Origin: Azospirillum fermentarium
GTDB lineage: Bacteria > Pseudomonadota > Alphaproteobacteria > Azospirillales > Azospirillaceae
Assembly: GCF_025961205.1 (NCBI RefSeq)
Contig: NZ_JAOQNH010000001.1
Location: forward strand, 2,876,001 to 2,940,000
Reading direction: 5' to 3'
DNA length: 64,000 nucleotides
How positions within the stretch are numbered: the first letter of the stretch is position 1; every line of letters begins with the position of its first letter. This document shows, in pieces, positions 7,932-17,184 of this stretch. The notes under the pieces were generated by a model. That model was not told the DNA's origin, searched no databases, and saw only the letters and a program-made list of their open reading frames with translations. A program made the translations under genes and the position numbers.

Positions 7932-9418
7932 ACCCGCTCCACCACGAACACGGTTCCCGGCACCGGCTGGCGGCGTTCCTGACGGGACGAGCACGGCTCC
8001 AGCAGACGCACGGCCAGCCCCGCGGCCCCCGCCGCCGCGCGGATGTGGGAGTCGGCATGGGCGTACCGGCGGGCGGGGCCGAGGGCGAAGCCGTCCCCGC
8101 CCCGCCGTTCGACCGTGGCGGCGAACCAGCCGCCGGACCGCAAGGCCCGCGCCGCCGCCGCCATCACCGGGTGCAGGTCGCCCAGATAGACCAGGACATC
8201 GGCAGCGGTCAGCAGATCCCACGATCCCGGCTGGGCCTCCATGGCCTCCACCACGTCGCCGACGCTCAGCATGTCATAGAGCCTGCGGGCGCGGGCCTTG
8301 TCCACCATGCGCGGCGCAAGGTCCACCCCGGCCAGCATGCCCACCGCCGGGCGCAGCGGCACCGCCATCAGCCCGGTACCGCAGCCCAGATCCAGCGCCC
8401 GTTCCCACCGCGCCGCCCGTCCCGCGGCCCCCGCCGAGCGCAGCAGCGCGTCATGAAGCAGGGCCGGTCCGGTGTAGGCCAGTTTGGTGACCAGATCGGC
8501 GTCGAAACGGTCGGCGTAGCGGTCGAACAGGGCGCGGACATAGGCCGGGTTCAGCCCCTCGTCCCCGCCATCGAGCGCGGCCAGCACCGCCGCCGCCCCG
8601 CGGGCGTCCGCCGGATCGGCCTCCAGCGCCGCGGCCAGGGCGGCGCGGGCCTTGTCCGGTTCCTGCAAGGCCGCCCAGGCGCGCCCCAGCGGCACCAGCA
8701 GCGCCGGGTCGTCGCCGAAGCGGCGGCGGGCCGGTTCCACCAGTTCCACCGCGGCCAGCGCGTCACCGGCATCCACCAGCACCCCGGCCAGAACCGCCGT
8801 CACCGCCGGGTCGCCGGGGGCGAGAAACGCCGCCTCCCGCACCTCGTCCAGCGCTGCCGCGGTTTGCCCCGCCGCCGCCAGGACCGCACCCAGCCCCAGA
8901 CGGGCCGGGGCCGAATCCGGGCGTTCGGCCGCCAGCGCGCGGAAGGCCGCTTCCGCCACGCCGTCCCCGGCGGCGGCCAGGGCTTCCGCGTGGGCCAGCC
9001 GCCACGCCCAGCGCGCCCGGCCCCCCGCAGACTCTTCTATAGTGATGGCGCGCCGATAGGCCGCAGCCGCCCCCGCCGGATCGCCGGCCAGGGCCAGCGC
9101 CTCCCCCCAGCCGGCGCAGGCGTCGGCCAGACAGGCGGCATCATCGTCGTCACCGGGAACGGGGGGAAGAGCGGCGGCCTGTTCCAGAACGGCCGCCGCC
9201 GCCACAGGATCCCCATGGGCCAGATGGCCGAAACCATCCTGCAAAAGCGCTGCCCGCCGGGCCGCCGCAGAGCCGGCGGCGTGATGCTTCGAATCCAAAG
9301 CTCTGACCCGAATCAAGTGACAAAAGTGAGGGGCGCAGAGTAATGCCGCACCGCACCGGCCCGCTGCAAGGGGAAAAATCTTTGATTTCATGCTGTGGCA
9401 ATCACGCCACAGAAACAC
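7928..9418 (-). CDS. TPR-repeat protein with C-terminal SAM-dependent methyltransferase domain
   Basis: About 496 residues. The N-terminal half (about 50-290) is alanine-rich TPR-like helices with repeating A-x-x-x-G-x-x-L-x-x-x-G units. The C-terminal part (about 330-496) is a class I methyltransferase with motif I LDLGCGTGLMAV, post-I GVDLAPRMVDKA and motif IV LLTAADVLVYLGDL. This architecture is common in alphaproteobacteria; the substrate is unknown, but the TPRs probably recruit a protein partner. The start is uncertain: GTG at 9418 (with a G-rich stretch upstream) or ATG at 9391 are the candidates, and the first 45 residues look non-conserved. Confidence 0.75.
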   Translation of the reverse strand: MFLWRDCHSMKSKIFPLAAGRCGAALLCAPHFCHLIRVRALDSKHHAAGSAAARRAALLQDGFGHLAHGDPVAAAAVLEQAAALPPVPGDDDDAACLADACAGWGEALALAGDPAGAAAAYRRAITIEESAGGRARWAWRLAHAEALAAAGDGVAEAAFRALAAERPDSAPARLGLGAVLAAAGQTAAALDEVREAAFLAPGDPAVTAVLAGVLVDAGDALAAVELVEPARRRFGDDPALLVPLGRAWAALQEPDKARAALAAALEADPADARGAAAVLAALDGGDEGLNPAYVRALFDRYADRFDADLVTKLAYTGPALLHDALLRSAGAAGRAARWERALDLGCGTGLMAVPLRPAVGMLAGVDLAPRMVDKARARRLYDMLSVGDVVEAMEAQPGSWDLLTAADVLVYLGDLHPVMAAAARALRSGGWFAATVERRGGDGFALGPARRYAHADSHIRAAAGAAGLAVRLLEPCSSRQERRQPVPGTVFVVERV

Positions 9419-9545
9419 GCAACACCCCCCATTCGGCGTGGGGTGAAACGGTTCTATTTCTCAGATTTTTTTGGTTGGTTTTCAGGAATTTGCCACCTTT
9501 TTCTAAAATACCTCCGTCCGCTGTGGCATTTGCGACATGGGGTTA

Positions 9546-9656
9546 CCTCCTGCGGCGAGGGTGGTAGGACCGGAACGCAAGGCTGTTGACAGACGGCGAA
9601 GCTTCGCAAACAGTTCAGCCGGCGCCTGATGGTAGGCGCTGACTTTTGGCAGGAGG
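9546..9656 (+). ncRNA. Candidate structured RNA leader upstream of the transglycosylase gene
   Basis: CCTCCTGC (9546-9553) is perfectly complementary to GCAGGAGG (9649-9656) and encloses about 95 nt. Inside are the palindromic hairpin GCGAAGCTTCGC (about 9596-9607) and a bulged hairpin closed by GCGCC/GGCGC around TGATGGTA (about 9622-9640). The right arm contains a ribosome-binding-like AGGAGG. The fold is visible in the sequence, but it matches no riboswitch class I can recall. The rest of the 338-bp gap (9419-9756) is AT-rich up to about 9535 and holds no convincing gene. Confidence 0.35.
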
Positions 9657-9756
9657 CGGTCGTCGGACGAGTAATCGGCGGCCGGAAGACAAATCCGCGC
9701 AATGACGCGCGGTGCCCGCGGGCAAGCGGGCCGGAACCGTGTGAGGAGGATGGGCT

Positions 9757-10431
9757 ATGGCGAAACAGGTACGACGCACCGGAGCGTTGATCGGCGGATG
9801 GGTCGCCGCAGCACTCTTCGGTCTCGGCCTCGCAGGCGCTCAGCCCGCTGCCGCTGCCGGCAAGCTCTCCGACGCCAACGCCTGCGTCCAACACGCGGCG
9901 GAAGCGGAACAGGCGCTCGATATTCCCCGCGGCCTTCTTCTCGCCATCGCGCTGGTCGAAAGCGGCCAGGACGGCATCCCCCACCCCTACGCCATGAGCG
10001 TGAACGGGCGTGCGGTGAGCGCCCGCAACGTCTCCGACGCCTCCCGTCACCTGAAGGACCGCCGCGGCCAGATGCGCGGCAACGTCTATGTCGGCTGCAT
10101 GCAGTTGTCCCTGGCCCATCACCGCAGCCAGTTCCAGCCCGCCGAGGCGATCGTGGAGCCCAAGCAGAACGTGTGGTACGCCGCCCGCCTGCTGGTCCGC
10201 CTGCACACCGACGAGGGAAGCTGGAAGTCGGCGGTCGCCCGCTACAACGGCGGCTCCACCCGTCAGGCCCGCAATTATGTCTGCAAGGTCTGGCAGAACC
10301 TGAACGAACTGGACACCCGCAGCGCGCGGCTGCTGGAATCCGCCGGGTGCGATGACTCCGGCAACGGCTCCGTGACCCCCGCCACCCGCCGCAGCTACCG
10401 CAACGCCCAGCAGGTCGCGGCCATCGACTGA
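9757..10431 (+). CDS. Exported lytic transglycosylase-like (SLT-fold) protein
   Basis: This 224-residue protein has a signal peptide (about 1-34, cleavage after AAAA) followed by a small lysozyme-like domain. ALDIPRGLLLAIALVESGQDG contains the likely catalytic Glu of the SLT motif (E-S-G). GCMQLSLAHH and the N-x-W-Y-A-A-R-L-L / AVARYNGGS blocks are typical of SLT family 1 enzymes that cleave peptidoglycan and release 1,6-anhydroMurNAc. GAGGAGG stands just upstream of the ATG. Such short periplasmic enzymes often open the wall for flagella or secretion machines, but nothing nearby fixes the role. It may be controlled by the structured leader upstream. Confidence 0.8.
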   Translation: MAKQVRRTGALIGGWVAAALFGLGLAGAQPAAAAGKLSDANACVQHAAEAEQALDIPRGLLLAIALVESGQDGIPHPYAMSVNGRAVSARNVSDASRHLKDRRGQMRGNVYVGCMQLSLAHHRSQFQPAEAIVEPKQNVWYAARLLVRLHTDEGSWKSAVARYNGGSTRQARNYVCKVWQNLNELDTRSARLLESAGCDDSGNGSVTPATRRSYRNAQQVAAID

Positions 10432-10490
10432 CGGCTGGTGCGTGAGAAATCCGCTGGCACGGGCCGGACGGATCGGTTAAACCGCCCCCC

Positions 10491-11327
10491 ATGAATTACC
10501 GTCACATCTATCACGCCGGCAATTTCGCCGATGTGATGAAGCACGCGGTTCTGGCGCTGGCCGTGTCCCACCTGCGGGTCAAGCCGGCGGCCTTCCGCTT
10601 CATCGACACCCACGCCGGCATCGGGCGCTACGACCTGTCGGCGGACGAGGCCCAGCGCACCGGGGAATACCGCGACGGCATCGGGCGGCTCTTTGGCCGG
10701 CCCAGCCCCCACCCGGCGCTCGCCCCCTATCTCGACGTGGTGCAGGCGCTGAACCCGGATGGGGTGCTGCGTGTCTATCCCGGCTCGCCGCTGCTGGTGC
10801 GCCATCTGCTGCGCGGGCAGGACCGCATGACGCTGGCGGAACTGCACCCCCAGGACGCCCAGACGCTGAAGGATCTGTTCGCCCGCGACCGCGCGGTGTC
10901 GGTCCACCACACGGACGGATACCAGTCGCTGAAGGCACACCTGCCGCCGCCGGAAAAGCGCGGGCTGGTGCTGACCGACCCGCCGTTCGAATCCCCCGAC
11001 GAATTCGCCACCATGGCCGCCGCCCTGGCACGGGCGCACAAGCGTTGGCCCGGCGGCATCTATGCCCTGTGGTACCCCATCAAGGAGCGCCCCGCCGTCT
11101 GGCGCTTTCACGAGGCGCTGGCGGGCGCCGGCATCCCGCGCATCCTGACCGCCGAACTGACCATCCACGGGGAAGACACCCACCTGCGGCTGAACGGCTG
11201 CGGCATGGCGATCGTCAACCCGCCGTGGAGGCTGGACGAGGCGCTGACGGCGGTGCTGCCGGCGCTTCACGAACGGCTGGCGGTGACCGGCGGCGGCAGC
11301 CGGGTGGACTGGCTGGTGCCGGAATAG
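10491..11327 (+). CDS. rlmJ: 23S rRNA (adenine(2030)-N6)-methyltransferase RlmJ
   Basis: This 278-residue protein aligns along its whole length with RlmJ (YhiR), which methylates A2030 of 23S rRNA with SAM. The diagnostic N-terminus is MNYRHIYHAGNFADVMKH. IDTHAGIGRYDL provides the SAM-binding loop, and DPPF at residues 163-166 is the N6-adenine catalytic motif. It lies 59 bp after the transglycosylase gene on the same strand and converges with the phasin gene. A housekeeping gene of normal length and composition. Confidence 0.94.
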   Translation: MNYRHIYHAGNFADVMKHAVLALAVSHLRVKPAAFRFIDTHAGIGRYDLSADEAQRTGEYRDGIGRLFGRPSPHPALAPYLDVVQALNPDGVLRVYPGSPLLVRHLLRGQDRMTLAELHPQDAQTLKDLFARDRAVSVHHTDGYQSLKAHLPPPEKRGLVLTDPPFESPDEFATMAAALARAHKRWPGGIYALWYPIKERPAVWRFHEALAGAGIPRILTAELTIHGEDTHLRLNGCGMAIVNPPWRLDEALTAVLPALHERLAVTGGGSRVDWLVPE

Positions 11328-11330
11328 CCG

Positions 11331-11744
11331 TCAGCGCGACGCCGCCCGTTCCGCCGCATCGCGGGCCACCGCGGTGGCCGTCTGGGTCAGGCGGATGCCG
11401 TGGTTGAGCGCCAGGGAGATTTCATCCTTCAGCCACTGGCTTTGCACCGCAAAAGCGCTCTGCGGATCGCGGGCGCGCACCAGAGCGGACCACGCATCCA
11501 TGCGCCTGTCCATGGTTTCCTGGCTCATGGCCACCCATTCCTGCCACAGGCTCTGTAACCCGCTCACCATCGCGGCGTTGTAGAGCGTCAGGGTGTCGGC
11601 CTGGCGTTGCATCGGCTCCGCCATCCGCTGCACGGGTTCCGCCATGCGCTGCACCGGCTCGGCGGCGGCGTTGCGCACGGCCTCGGCAGCCTTGCGGGTG
11701 GTGGCGGCGATATCCCTTTCCAGGATGTTCTTTTCAAAGGCCAT
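11331..11744 (-). CDS. Phasin family protein
   Basis: This 137-residue helical protein has phasin-like features: amphipathic helices without membrane segments, and the stretch TLYNAAMVSGLQSLWQEWVAMSQETMDRRMDAW, similar to phasins that coat polyhydroxyalkanoate granules. A short tandem, EPVQRMA/EPVQRMA/EPMQRQA, occurs at about residues 27-48. ATG 11744 has GGAGAG five bases upstream; longer in-frame starts lack support. Its 3' end is 3 bp from rlmJ. Phasin assignments at this length are family-level only. Confidence 0.6.
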   Translation of the reverse strand: MAFEKNILERDIAATTRKAAEAVRNAAAEPVQRMAEPVQRMAEPMQRQADTLTLYNAAMVSGLQSLWQEWVAMSQETMDRRMDAWSALVRARDPQSAFAVQSQWLKDEISLALNHGIRLTQTATAVARDAAERAASR

Positions 11745-11929
11745 CGGACTCTCCGCTTGCATGAGGGACCGCCCTCTCAACAACGCACCTGCAAAAAGAT
11801 CACGCGCCTTTTTCCCGGGTTCCAAGGGCCGCCGCCTCTTGGGTCGGGGGGCCGGGGAAAACCCCTGACATATCGGTCGGCCGCACCCCACATCAAAAGG
11901 GCGATCCCTGTCCTGCGAAGGGGAAAATC

Positions 11930-13048
11930 ATGCTCATCGGCGTGCCCAAGGAAATCAAGAACCACGAATACCGTGTGGGCCTGACGCCCGGTTCGGTGCG
12001 GGAACTGACCCATCACGGCCACGGCGTGCTGGTGGAAACCGGCGCCGGCGCCGCCATCGGCCTGGATGACGACCTGTACCGCGCCTCCGGCGCCGCGGTC
12101 GCCCCCCATGCCGCCGCCGTGTTCGCCGAGGCGGACATGATCGTCAAGGTCAAGGAGCCGCAGCCCACCGAATGCCGCCTGCTGCGCCCCGGACAGGTGC
12201 TGTTCACCTATCTCCATCTGGCCCCCGACCCGGAGCAGACGGCGCTGCTGCTGGATTCCGGCGCCGTCGCCATCGCTTACGAAACGGTGACCGATGCCCG
12301 CGGCGGGCTGCCGCTGCTGGCCCCCATGAGCGAGGTGGCGGGCCGCATGGCGGTGCAGGCCGGCGCCCATTGCCTGGAAAAGGCGCAAGGGGGCCGCGGC
12401 GTGCTGCTGGGCGGGGTGCCCGGCGTGCCGGCGGCGCGGGTGGCGATTCTGGGCGGCGGGGTGGTCGGCACCAACGCCGCCCGCATGGCCGTGGGGCTGG
12501 GGGCGCGCGTGACGGTGCTGGACCGGTCGCTGCCCCGGCTGAAGGAGCTGGACCAGATGTTCGGCCCGGCGATCCAGACCATCGCCGCCACGGTCGATGC
12601 GGTGGAAGAGCACGTGTTGTCCGCCGATCTGGTGATCGGGGCGGTGCTGCTGCCCGGTGCGGCGGCGCCGAAACTGGTGACCCGTGCCCAGGTGGCGCGC
12701 ATGGCCCGCGGGGCCGTGGTGGTGGATGTGGCCATCGACCAGGGCGGCTGTTTCGAAACCTCCCGCCCGACCACCCACGCCGCGCCCACCTATGTGGTGG
12801 ACGGGGTGGTGCATTACTGCGTGGCGAACATGCCGGGGGCGGTGGCGCGCACGTCCACCTTTGCGCTGAACAACGCCACCCTGCCTTTTATCCTGGCTCT
12901 GGCCGGGCGGGGATACCGGGCGGCCCTGCTGGACGACCCGCACCTGCGCCGGGGGCTGAACGTGCACCAGGGGATTTTGACCTGCGAAGCGGTGGCGGCG
13001 GCCCAATCCCTGCCCTTCCAGACCGCGGAAAGCGTGCTGGAGAGCTGA
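11930..13048 (+). CDS. ald: Alanine dehydrogenase
   Basis: This 372-residue enzyme interconverts L-alanine and pyruvate plus ammonia with NAD. The N-terminus ([20 protein letters not shown]) is near-invariant in Ald. FTYLHLAPD carries the catalytic His, and [17 protein letters not shown] is the Rossmann loop for [23 protein letters not shown] and the [20 protein letters not shown] block complete the signature. GGGGAAAATC precedes the ATG. It converges on ldtR, with a hairpin between them. Confidence 0.95.
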   Translation: MLIGVPKEIKNHEYRVGLTPGSVRELTHHGHGVLVETGAGAAIGLDDDLYRASGAAVAPHAAAVFAEADMIVKVKEPQPTECRLLRPGQVLFTYLHLAPDPEQTALLLDSGAVAIAYETVTDARGGLPLLAPMSEVAGRMAVQAGAHCLEKAQGGRGVLLGGVPGVPAARVAILGGGVVGTNAARMAVGLGARVTVLDRSLPRLKELDQMFGPAIQTIAATVDAVEEHVLSADLVIGAVLLPGAAAPKLVTRAQVARMARGAVVVDVAIDQGGCFETSRPTTHAAPTYVVDGVVHYCVANMPGAVARTSTFALNNATLPFILALAGRGYRAALLDDPHLRRGLNVHQGILTCEAVAAAQSLPFQTAESVLES

Positions 13049-13089
13049 AACGGCCGCGACTCCGTGCGGGCATCGGACAAACGAAAGCG

Positions 13090-13114
13090 CCCTGCGGATT
13101 CATCATCCGCAGGG
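13090..13114. terminator. Hairpin between convergent ald and ldtR
   Basis: CCCTGCGGAT and ATCCGCAGGG form a perfect 10-bp stem with a 5-nt loop between the two 3' ends. The T-run is weak on both strands (CGCTTTCGTTT on the minus strand), so termination is plausible but not strong. Confidence 0.5.
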
Positions 13115-13166
13115 TGCCAGGACGAGCCAGAAGACCGCTTACTCAGGCCAAACGCTCAAACCCGAA

Positions 13167-13640
13167 TCACGCCGCCGTGTTCACGGGGAAGCCGCTGTAA
13201 TCCAGCGACGCCGACCAGAAACGTTCCAGCTTGCGCAGGATCTCGTTGCACTTGGTCAGCTCTTCGTCCGAGAAGCCGGCCTTGTCCAACGCCACCAGAT
13301 GGCGTTCGAACATCAGGCTGATCTTCTCGCGCAGATCCAGCCCCTTGTCCGACAGACGCACCCGCACCGACCGGCGGTCGTGCGGCGAACGCTCCTGGAC
13401 CAGGTAACCGTTTTCCACCATTTTCTTGACGTTGTACGAGACATTGGAGCCAAGATAATAGCCACGCGCGGTCAATTCACCGACCGTCATCTCGTCTTCG
13501 CCAATGTTGTACAGGATCAGGCTCTGGACGTTGTTTATATCCTGAATGCTCAAACGGTCCAGTTCCGTCTTCAGTACTTCCAGAAAATGGCGATGCAGCC
13601 TTTCAATCAGAAGAATGCTTTCATAGTAGGGTTTGCGCAC
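13167..13640 (-). CDS. ldtR: MarR-family winged-helix regulator, LdtR type
   Basis: This 157-residue protein carries the strongly conserved LdtR core: SILLIERLHRHFLEVLKTEL, then DINNVQSLILYNIG, then a winged helix (ELTARGYYLGSNVSYNVKKM; ERSPHDRRSVRVRLS). LdtR in alphaproteobacteria controls an L,D-transpeptidase gene and stress or osmotic tolerance. The start is GTG at 13640 with AAAGGAG five bases upstream; a longer frame to 13676 would put that Shine-Dalgarno inside the coding region. A canonical CtrA-type site (TTAA-N7-TTAA) lies 76 bp upstream, suggesting cell-cycle control. Confidence 0.82.
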   Translation of the reverse strand: MRKPYYESILLIERLHRHFLEVLKTELDRLSIQDINNVQSLILYNIGEDEMTVGELTARGYYLGSNVSYNVKKMVENGYLVQERSPHDRRSVRVRLSDKGLDLREKISLMFERHLVALDKAGFSDEELTKCNEILRKLERFWSASLDYSGFPVNTAA

Positions 13641-13715
13641 CGCGGTCTCCTTTGGCTCGAACCGTCGTGGTAACAAGGGTAAACGCCTATTAACCCTGTT
13701 CCGCGCCGGGATAGC

Positions 13716-13730
13716 TTAAGAACAGATTAA
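13716..13730. promoter_or_regulatory. CtrA-type binding site upstream of ldtR
   Basis: TTAA (13716-13719), seven bases, TTAA (13727-13730), then CC, fits the full CtrA consensus TTAA-N7-TTAA. More TTAA or TTAACC half-sites lie around 13690 and 13754-13781 in an AT-rich patch. The gap 13641-14061 (421 bp) between ldtR and the lipid-kinase gene otherwise shows no gene. Confidence 0.55.
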
Positions 13731-14061
13731 CCCATCGTTCGTGGACAATCATCTTAATAATGTCAATTAAGCATCTTAACCACCGTCCACGCCAAGAGCT
13801 AGGGGGCCAGCGCGCCGGCAAACGCCCTCCATGGTGCAAGAGACTATATTCACCCCCCGGAACACAAGTGTTTTACCGATGCGTGACATGCAACCGCATC
13901 GTGCATTCGCCCGTGCGCAATCACGTGCAACGCGGGTGAGGTACATCCTTACCGGACCGGGCGGAAAAGGGGGCGGTGGGGGTGCCCCTCTCGACAAGGA
14001 CGGGGGGCGGACCCACATGGGCGCTACCGGCTCCGGCCCTAACCCGCGCGAGACTCCCGGC

Positions 14062-15027
14062 ATGAAGATCGCCGTTATCCTCAACCGACAGGCCGGTACC
14101 CTGTCCGGCCTTCCCTTCGACGAGGCGGTGTCCACCATCGCCGCCGCCTTTCACGCGCACGGGGCGGAGGTGGCGGTGACCGGCACCGACGGCCCCGGCT
14201 GCGGTCCCCGCATCGCGGAGGCGGCGCGCTCGGACGCCGACGTGGTGGTGGTGGGCGGCGGCGACGGCACCATCGCCACCGCGGTCAACCTGCTGATGCC
14301 GGCGGGAAAGACGGTGGGGTTCCTGCCGCTGGGCACCATGAACCTGCTGACCCGCGACCTCAACACCCCCCTGGAGCTGGACGCGGCGGCGGCGGCGCTG
14401 GCCGCCGGCACCATCGGCGCCATGGACGTGGGCGAGGTCAACGGCGAGGTGTTCCTGAACGCCTCCGTCCTCGGGCTTTATCCCACCGTGGTGCAGGAGC
14501 GCGAACGGCAGCGCAGCCGGCTGGGCCTGCGCAAATGGCCGGCCATGGGGCTGGCGATGGTCAAGGGGCTCTACCGCCTGCCCATCGTCGATGCCCGGCT
14601 GGATCTGGGCACCGAATACGGGGAGCGGCTGGGAACGGTGCGGGTGCGCACGCCGATCCTGGCGGTGTCCAACAATCCCTATGCCCATGGCTTCGGGCCG
14701 GTGGTGCGGCGCACGGTGCTGGATTCCGGCAAGCTCGGCGTTTACGTCGCCCACCATCAGGACGCCTGGGGCATGATGCGGCTGATGGGCCGGATGATGC
14801 TGGGCACCTGGCAGCAGGATCAGGAGCTGGACGCCTTCCATTCCACCGGCCTGACGGTGCACAGCCGCCGCCGCCACCTGCGCGTCGCCAACGACGGCGA
14901 GGTGCGCCGGCTCAAGCCGCCCCTGGTCTATGGCATCCGGCCCAAGGCGCTGCGGGTGCTGGCCCCCCAGGGCGCGCCGCTGGGAGGCGCCCCGCTGCAC
15001 GCCGCCGAACAGGCCGGACAGCCCTGA
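14062..15027 (+). CDS. Diacylglycerol/lipid kinase family protein
   Basis: This 321-residue member of the DAGK catalytic family starts at MKIAVILNRQAG. The nucleotide-binding block DVVVVGGGDGTIATAVNLL matches the GGDGT signature, and VGFLPLGTMNLLTRDL is the second conserved block. The C-terminal beta-sandwich half is present. These enzymes phosphorylate diacylglycerol or related lipids on the inner face of the membrane. The stop codon overlaps the start of the next gene by one base, so the two are co-translated. The Shine-Dalgarno is weak; an upstream in-frame extension is poorly supported. Confidence 0.82.
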   Translation: MKIAVILNRQAGTLSGLPFDEAVSTIAAAFHAHGAEVAVTGTDGPGCGPRIAEAARSDADVVVVGGGDGTIATAVNLLMPAGKTVGFLPLGTMNLLTRDLNTPLELDAAAAALAAGTIGAMDVGEVNGEVFLNASVLGLYPTVVQERERQRSRLGLRKWPAMGLAMVKGLYRLPIVDARLDLGTEYGERLGTVRVRTPILAVSNNPYAHGFGPVVRRTVLDSGKLGVYVAHHQDAWGMMRLMGRMMLGTWQQDQELDAFHSTGLTVHSRRRHLRVANDGEVRRLKPPLVYGIRPKALRVLAPQGAPLGGAPLHAAEQAGQP

Positions 15028-15890
15028 TGCGGACGGTGGCGCACATCTCCGACCTGCATTTCGGGCGCATCGACCGGGCGGTGGTGGAAGGGCTGGTGGC
15101 CGATCTGATGCGGGTGGCCCCGGATGTGGTGGTGATTTCCGGCGATCTGGTGCAGCGGGCGAAGGAGAGCCATTTTCTCCAGGCCCGCGCCTTTCTGGAA
15201 CGGCTGCCGTTTCCGGTGATGGTGGTGCCGGGGAATCACGACATCCCCGTCTATAATGTGTTTCTGCGCTTCACCAACCCGCTGGGGCTGTACCGCCGCC
15301 ACATCGCCCGCGATCTCAGCCCCGTGCGGGTGGATTCGGACATCGCCATCCTGGGGCTCAACACCGCCCGTTCGGCCATCCTGGATTTTTCCGAAGGCCG
15401 GCTGAACCAGACCCAGATCGCCCGCATCCAGGATGTGTTCGGCGCCCTGCCGCCGGCGGTGTTCAAGATCCTGTTCACCCACCACCCGTTCCTGCCGCCC
15501 CCCGACGCGCCGGGCACGCGGCTGGTGGGACGGCACCGGCTGGCGCTGCCGGCGCTGGAGGCGTGCGGGGTCGATCTGCTGCTGGCCGGCCACCTGCACC
15601 GGGCCTACAGCGGCGACATCATGACTCATCACACCCAGGTGGCCCGGTCGATCCTGGTGGCGCAGGCGTCCACCGCCACCTCCACCCGCCTGCGCAACGA
15701 AGCCAACGCCTACAACAAAATCGTGATCGGCACCGACGGCGGCGCCCACACCGTGACGCTGGAGGTGCGGTCGTGGGAGGGGGCCTTCTTCACGCCGGGG
15801 CTGGTGTCGCGCTACCGCCGCGACGGCGGACGCTGGACCCTTGTCCATCAGGACACAGGTTTTCGCCCCGCCGATGCCCGGACGGCTTGA
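15027..15890 (+). CDS. Calcineurin-like metallophosphoesterase
   Basis: This 287-residue enzyme has all five metallophosphoesterase motifs: HISDLHFGR near the N-terminus, DVVVISGDLVQ, VPGNHDIP, FTHHPFLPP and LLLAGHLHRAY. The fold binds two metals and hydrolyses phosphodiesters or phosphomonoesters. No signal peptide is present. It shares one base with the lipid-kinase stop, so it probably works on a related lipid or nucleotide substrate, but this is inference. The pairing of DAGK-like and phosphoesterase genes recurs in proteobacteria. hemB follows 66 bp downstream. Confidence 0.85.
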   Translation: MRTVAHISDLHFGRIDRAVVEGLVADLMRVAPDVVVISGDLVQRAKESHFLQARAFLERLPFPVMVVPGNHDIPVYNVFLRFTNPLGLYRRHIARDLSPVRVDSDIAILGLNTARSAILDFSEGRLNQTQIARIQDVFGALPPAVFKILFTHHPFLPPPDAPGTRLVGRHRLALPALEACGVDLLLAGHLHRAYSGDIMTHHTQVARSILVAQASTATSTRLRNEANAYNKIVIGTDGGAHTVTLEVRSWEGAFFTPGLVSRYRRDGGRWTLVHQDTGFRPADARTA

Positions 15891-15950
15891 GGTTGCCGCG
15901 CATGCGGGCGTAACATCCGCCCCGTTATCCGGTCCCGCAACCGTTCGTGA

Positions 15951-16970
<1,020 letters not shown>

Positions 16971-17025
16971 TGCGATGACCGGTTCAGACGCTTCCCCCTG
17001 AACCGGCCGCCGTACCCGCGCCCAA

Positions 17026-17062
17026 TCCCCCGGCCCGCCGCCAGCGGGCCGGGGGATTTTTT
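17026..17062 (+). terminator. Intrinsic terminator of hemB
   Basis: TCCCCCGGCCCGC pairs with GCGGGCCGGGGGA across a CGCCA loop and is followed by TTTTTT. A smaller hairpin (GGTTCAG/CTGAACC, 16981-17004) lies just before it. Confidence 0.88.
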
Positions 17063-17184
17063 ATGGTGCCCCGCCAATCAACCCAAAGGTACGAACGCCG
17101 GCTTGCCGGCGTTGACTCGGTTGTGCCCACAATGTATCTTTCGACAATCCATAGTAAATTAATATTCACATAAAAGGGGATAAA

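Noticed and set aside
9546..9656. Assignment of the leader element to a c-di-GMP (GEMM) riboswitch
   Set aside because: It has fragments such as ACGCAAGGC and GATGGTAGGC that recall GEMM, but the order, the GCAAA core and the receptor loop do not fit, so I leave it unclassified.
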